A stretch of DNA of 13,890 nt, from contig JACDAO010000070.1 in NCBI GenBank assembly GCA_013695405.1, forward strand, positions 1 through 13,890, given 5' to 3'. Below, one piece after another: positions 6,274 to 12,038 of the stretch. Each line of letters begins with the position of its first letter. Positions within the stretch are counted from its first letter, which is position 1. The notes below the pieces were generated by a model that saw only the letters and a list, made by a program, of their open reading frames with translations, did no database searches and had not been told where the DNA came from. The translations under genes and the position numbers were made by a program. The DNA comes from Acidobacteriota bacterium (GTDB lineage Bacteria; Acidobacteriota; Vicinamibacteria; Vicinamibacterales; Vicinamibacteraceae).

Positions 6274-7248
6274 ATGCTGCTTGCCGGCGACCTTGGTGGC
6301 ACTAAGACGTTGCTCGGGTTGTTCCGTCCCAGCGCGGGACGTCCCGACCTGCTCGACGTGCGGGAGTACACCACGCTGGACTTTCCCGGCCTGTCGGCGA
6401 TGCTGTCGGCGTTTCTCGGCGCCACCAGCGTCCGGCCGCAGGAAGTGCAGGTCGCCTGCGTCGGCGTCGCCGGGCCGAACATCAAGCAGGTGGCCCGCCT
6501 GACCAACGTGCCGTGGGCCATCGACGGGCGCGAGCTGATGGCCAGCACCGGCATCCGTCGCGCCTGGATCCTGAACGACGTGGAAGCGATGGCCTACGGA
6601 GTGCCGGCGCTGCGTCCCGACGAGCTGCACATGCTGCAGACCGGCGAGTACAACGCCGACGGCAACGCCTGCCTGATCGCCGCCGGCACCGGGCTGGGGC
6701 AGGCGATGCTGGTCCGTCAGCACGGCCGGCTGATGCCGTCGCCATCCGAAGGCGGGCACGCCGACTTCGCCGCGCGCACGCCGCGCGAGATCGCGCTGCT
6801 GCAGTTCCTGACCGCACACTACGGCCGCGCCAGCTATGAGCACGTCGTCTCGGGCCGCGGCTTCATCAACCTGCTGCGCTTCGTCAGTGACGAGACCTCG
6901 CCGCTCCTGCGCCGCTACGACGAAACCGAGCTGCCGGCGGTGGTCAGCTCGAAGGGGCTGGAGGGTACCGACCCGCACTGCGTCGAGGCGCTGCAGCTGT
7001 TCGTCGAGATCTACGGCAGTTGTGCCGCGAACCTGGCGCTGCAATGCGTGGCGACCGGCGGTGTGTTCCTGGGTGGCGGCATCCCGGGCAAGATCCTGAC
7101 GGCCTTCGACCACGCGGGATTCCTCGAGGCGTTCCGCACCAAGCCGCCGATGGCTGCGTTGCTCGGTCGAATGCCGGTCCAGATCGTGCTCAATCGCCAG
7201 ACCGGCCTGCTCGGCGCCGCGGTGTACGGCGCGAGCCTCATCGGCTGA
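6274..7248 (+). CDS. glk: Glucokinase (Glk family)
   Basis: A 324-residue cytoplasmic sugar kinase, close to the usual ~320 of Glk, phosphorylating glucose to glucose 6-phosphate with ATP at the entry to glycolysis. GDLGGTKTLLGL (5-16) is the first phosphate motif. LND (100-102) carries the predicted catalytic base D102. AAGTGLG (136-142) is the second phosphate loop. SEGGH (158-162) binds sugar, and LGGGIPGKIL (266-275) is the adenosine motif. The C-terminal GLLGAAVYGA matches Glk proteins. No ROK zinc-binding CxCGxxGC is visible, which argues for Glk and not ROK. The ATG at 6274 is chosen because the first strand MLLAGDLGG begins there. AGGAG (6256-6260) is a little far upstream (13 bases). 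The open frame extends upstream to 5836 only because it mirrors the opposite-strand gene. Confidence 0.92.
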   Translation: MLLAGDLGGTKTLLGLFRPSAGRPDLLDVREYTTLDFPGLSAMLSAFLGATSVRPQEVQVACVGVAGPNIKQVARLTNVPWAIDGRELMASTGIRRAWILNDVEAMAYGVPALRPDELHMLQTGEYNADGNACLIAAGTGLGQAMLVRQHGRLMPSPSEGGHADFAARTPREIALLQFLTAHYGRASYEHVVSGRGFINLLRFVSDETSPLLRRYDETELPAVVSSKGLEGTDPHCVEALQLFVEIYGSCAANLALQCVATGGVFLGGGIPGKILTAFDHAGFLEAFRTKPPMAALLGRMPVQIVLNRQTGLLGAAVYGASLIG

Positions 7249-7297
7249 GCAAGACAGCGTCGGCCCGCCCGGAGATAGGCCTTCAGCCTGCGGTGTC

Positions 7298-7321
7298 CGT
7301 CGGACAAGTCCGACGCCTACG
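7298..7321 (-). repeat. REP-like palindrome, copy 2
   Basis: An 8-bp inverted repeat, CGTCGGAC-AA-GTCCGACG (7298-7315), followed by the flank CGCCTACG (7314-7321). Read on the minus strand it matches copy 1 at 5107-5130, with one stem pair changed from C-G to T-A on both sides. It lies between glucokinase and the kinase gene. Confidence 0.75.
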
Positions 7322-7333
7322 ACCTCTCCCGCG

Positions 7334-7361
7334 TGAGCCCTGGACCCTGAGCCCTGAGCCC
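7334..7361 (+). repeat. Heptamer tandem repeat (TGAGCCC)x4
   Basis: Four 7-base units in a row, one of them TGGACCC. The array ends against the stop codon of the kinase gene. CCCTGAG (7352-7358) and CTCAGGG (7362-7368) can pair with a 3-base loop across the stop codon. No T-run follows, so a classic terminator is not claimed. Confidence 0.55.
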
Positions 7362-7362
7362 C

Positions 7363-9057
7363 TCAGGGCATCATCATCGCCAGCGCCCGCGCGTCGGCGG
7401 GTCGTTCGGCCGCGACCGGCAACAGGGTCTGCGCGATCATGTCACTGAACGCTGACGGAATTTCCGGACGCATGATCGAGAGGGGCTGTGGCGTGACCCG
7501 CAGCATCGCGCCGAGCAGCTGCGGCAGCGAGCTGTCGAGAAATGGTGGCGAGCCCGAGGCCATCAGGTAGACCAGGGCGCCGACGGTGAACAGGTCGCCG
7601 GCCACCGATGGCGGCTCACCCATCAGCACCTCGGGAGCGACGAACGGCAGCTCCGAGTGCCGCAGGTCGCCGCCGCGCAACGCCGCGACGCTCAGCGTGC
7701 CGAGCAGGTCCTCGACCTGTCCGATTCCGCCCGACGACACCAGCAGCCGCTCGCCGTCGTCGTCATGCGTCAGCCGCGTCGTCGCCGGAGTGATGCCGCA
7801 GATCAGGGCGCCGCGGCGATGCAGCGCCACCACCGCGTCGATCAGTTGCGACGACAGCCGCTCGAGCACCGGCCACGGCAGCGGCCCGTCGGCGCTGAGC
7901 CGCTCGGCCAGGCTCGGGCCCTTGACCAGATCGGTGACCACATAGACGAAGCCTGGCAGTTCGCCGAAGTCTCGGACGTGCAGCACACTGGGGTGCGTGA
8001 CCTGCATGGCGCGCGCCTCGCGGATGAACCGCTCCCGCGCCGCGTCCCAGTCGGCCACGGCCTCACGCGGCAGGACGCGAATCGCCACCGGTGCATCCAG
8101 CCCGCGGTGCGTGCCAAGATAGACTTGGCTGCCGAGACGCCCTGGCGCCAGCAGCGGGCCGAGGTCGTAGCCGTGAATCTCCGGGACGACCGCGACGCGC
8201 GGTCCGGCGGCCACCGGATCGCAGGGCGCGTCACGCAGCGCCGCCGAAAGGGCTTCCATCGACGCCGGGCGCTGCGCCTTGTCCTTGCTGAGCCCTTGCA
8301 TCACCAACGCCTCGAGGGCGGGCGGGATGTCCGGCACCAGTTCGCGCAGCGGCTGCGGATCGCGCAGCAGGTGCTTGGTGATCACCACGAACGGGTCGTC
8401 GTGCTCGAACGGAGGGCGGCCGGTGAGCAGTTCGTAGAGCATCGCGCAGAAGCTGTAGATGTCCGAACGCGCGTCGACCTGCTCACCCCGCAGTTGCTCG
8501 GGCGAGGCGTAGGCGACGGTGCCGAGAAACTGCCGCTCCATCGTCAGCTTCAGCGCGCCGGCAATCTCCCTGACGTTGACCAGCCCGAAGTCGACCACCT
8601 TGTAGACGAACTGGCCCGAAACGTATTCGTGTCCGACGACGTTACCGGGCTTGAGGTCACGGTGGATCACGCCGGCATCGTGCGCCAGCTGGAGCGCACT
8701 GCAGAGCGAGCAGGCGATGTCGAGCACCTCCGGCACCGGTAGCCGACGGTCGACGGCCAGCCGCTGCAGCAGGCTCGGGCCGTTCAGGTACTCCATGACC
8801 AGGAAGGGGTGCCCCTGATCGTCGACGTCGTAGTCGAGCACGCCGACGATGTGCGGATGGCGCAGCTGAGCCGCGGCCCTACTTTCGCGCAGGAAGCGCT
8901 CCCGCAGGGACTCGTCGTCAGGGGTGCTCAGGACCTTGATCGCCACCTCGTCGCCGAGCAGCGTGCGACGGGCCCGGTAGACGGCGCCCATGCCGCCGCG
9001 GGCGAGCAGTTCGAGGATCTCGTAGCGGTTGTCGAGGATCGCGCCTGGCGTGAGCAC
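7363..9057 (-). CDS. Tandem Ser/Thr protein kinase and pseudokinase
   Basis: A 564-residue Hanks-type protein with two kinase folds. Kinase 1 (~10-275) looks active: glycine loop GGMGAV (21-26), VAIK with K41, helix-C E58, HRDLKPGN (132-139, D134), DFG (156-158), SPE (185-187) and a DxxS helix. Domain 2 (~295-555) has the same layout but lost its catalytic residues. VAIK is VAIR (R327), HRDxKxxN reads ICGITPATT (419-427), and DFG is SGG (442-444), while APE (474-476) and helix-C E347 remain. It is therefore a probable pseudokinase that may regulate kinase 1 or bind partners. No membrane segment or PASTA domain is present, so it is cytoplasmic. The start is GTG at 9057 with AAGGAG (9068-9073) ten bases before it; the longer frame upstream mirrors the divergent peptidase gene. 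The peptidase gene starts 60 bases away on the other strand. Confidence 0.92.
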   Translation of the reverse strand: MLTPGAILDNRYEILELLARGGMGAVYRARRTLLGDEVAIKVLSTPDDESLRERFLRESRAAAQLRHPHIVGVLDYDVDDQGHPFLVMEYLNGPSLLQRLAVDRRLPVPEVLDIACSLCSALQLAHDAGVIHRDLKPGNVVGHEYVSGQFVYKVVDFGLVNVREIAGALKLTMERQFLGTVAYASPEQLRGEQVDARSDIYSFCAMLYELLTGRPPFEHDDPFVVITKHLLRDPQPLRELVPDIPPALEALVMQGLSKDKAQRPASMEALSAALRDAPCDPVAAGPRVAVVPEIHGYDLGPLLAPGRLGSQVYLGTHRGLDAPVAIRVLPREAVADWDAARERFIREARAMQVTHPSVLHVRDFGELPGFVYVVTDLVKGPSLAERLSADGPLPWPVLERLSSQLIDAVVALHRRGALICGITPATTRLTHDDDGERLLVSSGGIGQVEDLLGTLSVAALRGGDLRHSELPFVAPEVLMGEPPSVAGDLFTVGALVYLMASGSPPFLDSSLPQLLGAMLRVTPQPLSIMRPEIPSAFSDMIAQTLLPVAAERPADARALAMMMP

Positions 9058-9067
9058 GAGGCGGACG

Positions 9068-9073
9068 CTCCTT
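9068..9073 (-). promoter_or_regulatory. Shine-Dalgarno deciding the GTG start of the tandem kinase
   Basis: AAGGAG on the minus strand, ten bases before GTG at 9057. The kinase fold begins eleven residues after this codon (RYEIL), so a GTG start here fits both the ribosome site and the domain boundary. There is no better in-frame ATG between this site and the fold. Confidence 0.6.
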
Positions 9074-9117
9074 GGTAAGGGTGGCCGGGCAGCAGTCGTA
9101 GATGGTAGCAGAGGCTC

Positions 9118-10980
9118 ATGTTGCGCATCCTGCCGGTTCTCGTACTCTGTCTTGCGTCCCTCGCCCCCATGACCCGTGATGCCCAGACGTCCCGCACCGG
9201 CGCGGGCACCCAACCTGCCGCAGCGGACGCGGCGATCACCTACACGCTGCGCTTCGACCAGGCCACGGCCCACTACGTCGACGTCGAGGCGAGTTACCCG
9301 ACCGGCGGGCAGCCTCAGGTCGAGCTGATGATGGCGGTGTGGACGCCGGGCTCGTACCTGGTGCGCGAGTACTCGAGACACGTCGAGGCAATGACGGTGA
9401 CCTCGCCGTCGCCCGTCGCGTCGCCGGTCAAGTCCCGGAAGAACCGCTGGACTGTACAGACCGGCGGCGCCCCACGGGTGACCGTCCGCTACCGCGTCTA
9501 TGGGCGCGAGATGTCGGTGCGCACCAACTGGATCGAATCGCGCTTCGCCCTGATCAACGCCGCGCCGACCTTCATCACCCTGGTTGACGGCCTGCAGCGC
9601 CCCCACCACGTGTCGCTGTCGCTGCCCGAGGGCTGGACCAGCAGCATGTCCGGGCTGCCTGACGAGCCCGGGCGCCCCCACAGCTACGTCGCCACCGACT
9701 TCGACACCCTGGTCGACAGTCCGCTGGTCGCAGGCGACCTCGCGGTGTACGAGTTCGAGGTCGGCGGTACGCCGCACTATCTGGTCAACATCAACGAGAA
9801 CGGGTCGTGGGACGGCGTCCGCGCCGCCGCCGACGTGCAGCGGATCGTGCGCGAGCAGGAGAGGCTGTGGGGCAGCCTGCCGTACCAGAAGTACGTGTTC
9901 TTGAACGCCATCACCGAGGCCTCGGGCGGACTGGAACACCGCAATTCGACGATGCTGATGACCAGTCGCTGGGCGATGGGCACGCGTGAGGGCTACCTCG
10001 GCTGGCTCAACCTGGTCAGCCACGAACTCTTCCACGCCTGGAACGTCAAGCGGCTGCGGCCGGCGGCGCTCGGACCGTTCGACTACGAGCAGGAGAACTA
10101 CACGCCGAGCCTGTGGGTCGCCGAGGGCCTGACCTCGTACTACGGCGACCTGCTGGTGCACCGCGCCGGGCTGTCGACGCCCCAGGAGTACCTGGCTCTG
10201 GTGAGTGCCGAAATCCGCAGCCTGGAGACCACGCCGGGGCGGCTGGTGCAGCCGGTCACCCAGGCCTCGTACGACGCCTGGATCAAGCACTATCGACAGG
10301 ACGAGAACTCGCCCAACACGTCAGTCAGTTATTACACGAAGGGGGCGGTGATTGGCGCACTGCTCGACGCGCGGATCCGCGCCGCGACTCACAGCCGGCG
10401 CTCGCTCGACGACGTGATGCGGCTGGCCTACCAGCGGCATGCCGGTGCACGTGGGTACACCGAGCCGCAGTTCCGTGCGGTGATCAGCGAAGTCGCCGGC
10501 ATCGATTTCGCGCCAGTGCTGACCCGCGTCCTCGACACTACCGAGCCGCTCGACTACGCGCCGCTGCTCGACGCGTTCGGGCTGTCGTTCGTGCCGGGCG
10601 ACAGCCGGGCGACCCGCGGCTGGCTCGGCATCACCACCCGCGCCGAGGCCGGACGTCTGGTCGTGAGCCAGGTACGCCGCGACACGCCGGGGCTGGCTGC
10701 CGGCGTCAGCGTCGACGACGAGATTCTCGCGGTCGGCGACTATCGCGTGCGGCCCGATCAGTGGGAGAGACGGCTCGACCAGTACCCACCGGGCACGACG
10801 GCGACCCTGCTGGTGGCCCGGCGCGAGCAACTGATGCGGCTGGACGTGACCTTCGGGCAGGAGCCCGGCAACGAGTGGCGATTGCAGCCGCGGGCCAGCA
10901 GCAGCGACGCGCAGGTCGCCGCGCGCGAGGCGTGGCTGAGCGCCAGCGGCGACGCTACTGCTGCGCCGTCCGCACGTTGA
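9118..10980 (+). CDS. M61-family metallopeptidase with C-terminal PDZ domain
   Basis: A 620-residue protein of the glycyl aminopeptidase family. Residues 1-22 are a hydrophobic secretion signal (MLRILPVLVLCLASLA), so it is likely periplasmic. An N-terminal beta-rich M61 domain (~38-215) precedes the catalytic domain. The zinc site is HELFH (302-306), with the third ligand E336 in VAEGLTSYY. GGLEH (270-274) and SYYTKG (404-409) are family signatures near the substrate N-terminus. A PDZ domain covers about 500-580 (GWLGIT, VSQVRRDTPGLAAGV, DEILAVG). The expected activity is removal of N-terminal residues, often Gly or Ala, from peptides. Length and order fit the family. The ATG at 9118 is preceded by AGAGG. 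The 3' end overlaps the convergent pcs-like gene by 26 bases. Confidence 0.93.
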   Translation: MLRILPVLVLCLASLAPMTRDAQTSRTGAGTQPAAADAAITYTLRFDQATAHYVDVEASYPTGGQPQVELMMAVWTPGSYLVREYSRHVEAMTVTSPSPVASPVKSRKNRWTVQTGGAPRVTVRYRVYGREMSVRTNWIESRFALINAAPTFITLVDGLQRPHHVSLSLPEGWTSSMSGLPDEPGRPHSYVATDFDTLVDSPLVAGDLAVYEFEVGGTPHYLVNINENGSWDGVRAAADVQRIVREQERLWGSLPYQKYVFLNAITEASGGLEHRNSTMLMTSRWAMGTREGYLGWLNLVSHELFHAWNVKRLRPAALGPFDYEQENYTPSLWVAEGLTSYYGDLLVHRAGLSTPQEYLALVSAEIRSLETTPGRLVQPVTQASYDAWIKHYRQDENSPNTSVSYYTKGAVIGALLDARIRAATHSRRSLDDVMRLAYQRHAGARGYTEPQFRAVISEVAGIDFAPVLTRVLDTTEPLDYAPLLDAFGLSFVPGDSRATRGWLGITTRAEAGRLVVSQVRRDTPGLAAGVSVDDEILAVGDYRVRPDQWERRLDQYPPGTTATLLVARREQLMRLDVTFGQEPGNEWRLQPRASSSDAQVAAREAWLSASGDATAAPSAR

Positions 10981-11653
10981 GCCACAGTGACAGCCCGTAG
11001 TAGTAGACCGGGTAGATCAGCCCGCTCCACAGCAGCCAGGCCGGCACGTCCGGCAGCCACCAGATCGTCAGCAGCACCTGCGCTGCCCAGATGGCGCCGA
11101 GCCCGATCGAGGTCTTCATCAACGTCACCGTGCGCGACGGGTAGACATAGCGGAGCGGCACGAACACCAACACCGCCAGCACCAGCACCGTCACGGTGGT
11201 GGTCGGCCGCGACCAGCCCCACGCCAGCGCGTAGACGGCGATCACGTTCCAGTAGGACGGCCAGCCGGTGAAGTAGTAGTCCAGCGTCTTGGCGTGCAGG
11301 TTGGCAAAGCCGAGGCCGCTGGCGATGAGCGCGGCGGCCACCGCGCCCAGCCCCGAGGCACCGCCGAGGTAGCCCTCTTCCCAGAGAATGGCCATCGGCA
11401 CGAACACGTAGGTCAGGAAGTCGACGATGTCGTCGAGGCGAGCGCCGTCGATCCAGGAGGCATGGCGTCGGACGTCGGCCGCACGCGCGGCAAAGCCGTC
11501 GGTGGCGTCGACGAACACCGCCACCGAGAGCCACAGCAGCGCAGTGCGCGGCTGGTGGTCCCAGGCGCTGCGCAGGGCCAGCCACGCGAGCAGCGCGCCC
11601 GACGCCGTGTAGGCGTGCACGAGAAGAGCCGCGCCGCTGCGGACCTGGGACAT
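10955..11653 (-). CDS. pcs: CDP-alcohol phosphatidyltransferase, probable phosphatidylcholine synthase
   Basis: A 232-residue integral membrane protein with about seven or eight hydrophobic segments. The CDP-alcohol phosphotransferase motif is complete: D49-x2-DG(52-53)-x2-AR(56-57), then 12 residues, G70-x3-D74-x3-D78. The 12-residue spacing (8 in most relatives) and the segments FVPMAIL and YYFTGWPSYWN (126-136) match bacterial phosphatidylcholine synthases, which join choline to CDP-diacylglycerol in the inner membrane. Specificity for choline is by resemblance only; another alcohol cannot be excluded. The ATG at 11653 has no strong ribosome site. It overlaps the M61 peptidase 3' end by 26 bases on the opposite strand and does not share an operon with it. 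With the acyl ligase fusion at 2502-5078 it suggests active phospholipid remodelling. Confidence 0.82.
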   Translation of the reverse strand: MSQVRSGAALLVHAYTASGALLAWLALRSAWDHQPRTALLWLSVAVFVDATDGFAARAADVRRHASWIDGARLDDIVDFLTYVFVPMAILWEEGYLGGASGLGAVAAALIASGLGFANLHAKTLDYYFTGWPSYWNVIAVYALAWGWSRPTTTVTVLVLAVLVFVPLRYVYPSRTVTLMKTSIGLGAIWAAQVLLTIWWLPDVPAWLLWSGLIYPVYYYGLSLWLNVRTAQQ

Positions 11654-11700
11654 GGCAGGCGACCCGCCGCCGGCGGACCGGGCGGCGCGGTCGGGCGGCT

Positions 11701-11952
11701 CTAGATGGCGGCCATTCGCCGGTCGAGTTCGGCGAGCGCCGCCTCGAGCTGCGTCCTGCGGATCGGGTGCGTCGCCGGCGTCAGCTGCCGCGTCAGTTCC
11801 GACTTGGCGAGGCGCAGCGACTCGCGCGCCCTCAGCTTCTCGGGATCGACGCCGGCCGCGAGTCCGCGTCGCCGCTTCTCGTGCTCGCGAGCATCGAGTT
11901 GTTCCTGCAATCGGGCTTCGGCATCGACGAGCCCTTCCCCAGCGTCACTCAT
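11701..11952 (-). CDS. Small charged coiled-coil protein of unknown function
   Basis: An 83-residue protein I do not recognise. It is rich in Glu, Arg, Ala and Leu with heptad-like spacing (for example EARLQEQLDAREHEKRRRG and LEAALAELDRRMAAI), so it is predicted to be helical and perhaps coiled-coil, with no signal peptide or membrane segment. The gene is supported by a strong GAGGAG ribosome site (11962-11967) nine bases before ATG. The opposite strand over the same stretch is also open but reads as Ser/Arg-rich low complexity without a good ribosome site. It starts 86 bases from the divergent lhr gene, with a nested palindrome between. The partner or role is unknown. Confidence 0.6.
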   Translation of the reverse strand: MSDAGEGLVDAEARLQEQLDAREHEKRRRGLAAGVDPEKLRARESLRLAKSELTRQLTPATHPIRRTQLEAALAELDRRMAAI

Positions 11953-11967
11953 TTGAAGCGTCTCCTC

Positions 11968-11998
11968 TTGACTGTCGCCAACCTTGGCCCGCAGTCAA
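11968..11998. promoter_or_regulatory. Nested palindrome in the lhr / small-protein divergent region
   Basis: Outer arms TTGACTG (11968-11974) and CAGTCAA (11992-11998) enclose inner arms GCCAA (11977-11981) and TTGGC (11984-11988) around CC. The two perfect sets of arms are separated by 2 and 3 unpaired bases. It could be an operator for a dimeric regulator or an RNA stem just upstream of the small gene's ribosome site (11962-11967). Confidence 0.45.
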
Positions 11999-12038
11999 CG
12001 TGACAGCATAGCCAAAAAAGGCGAAAGTACGAAGAGAC

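Noticed and set aside
7363..10290. A very long minus-strand open frame that could extend the tandem kinase N-terminus
   Set aside because: Upstream of 9057 it is the mirror of the divergent M61 peptidase gene, with His/Arg/Gly/Val-rich sequence and no kinase-family match. A GTG with an AAGGAG site at the start of the fold is a better start.
11705..11956. A plus-strand open frame opposite the small coiled-coil gene
   Set aside because: Ser/Arg-rich, no ribosome site. The minus-strand frame has GAGGAG and a plausible helical protein.
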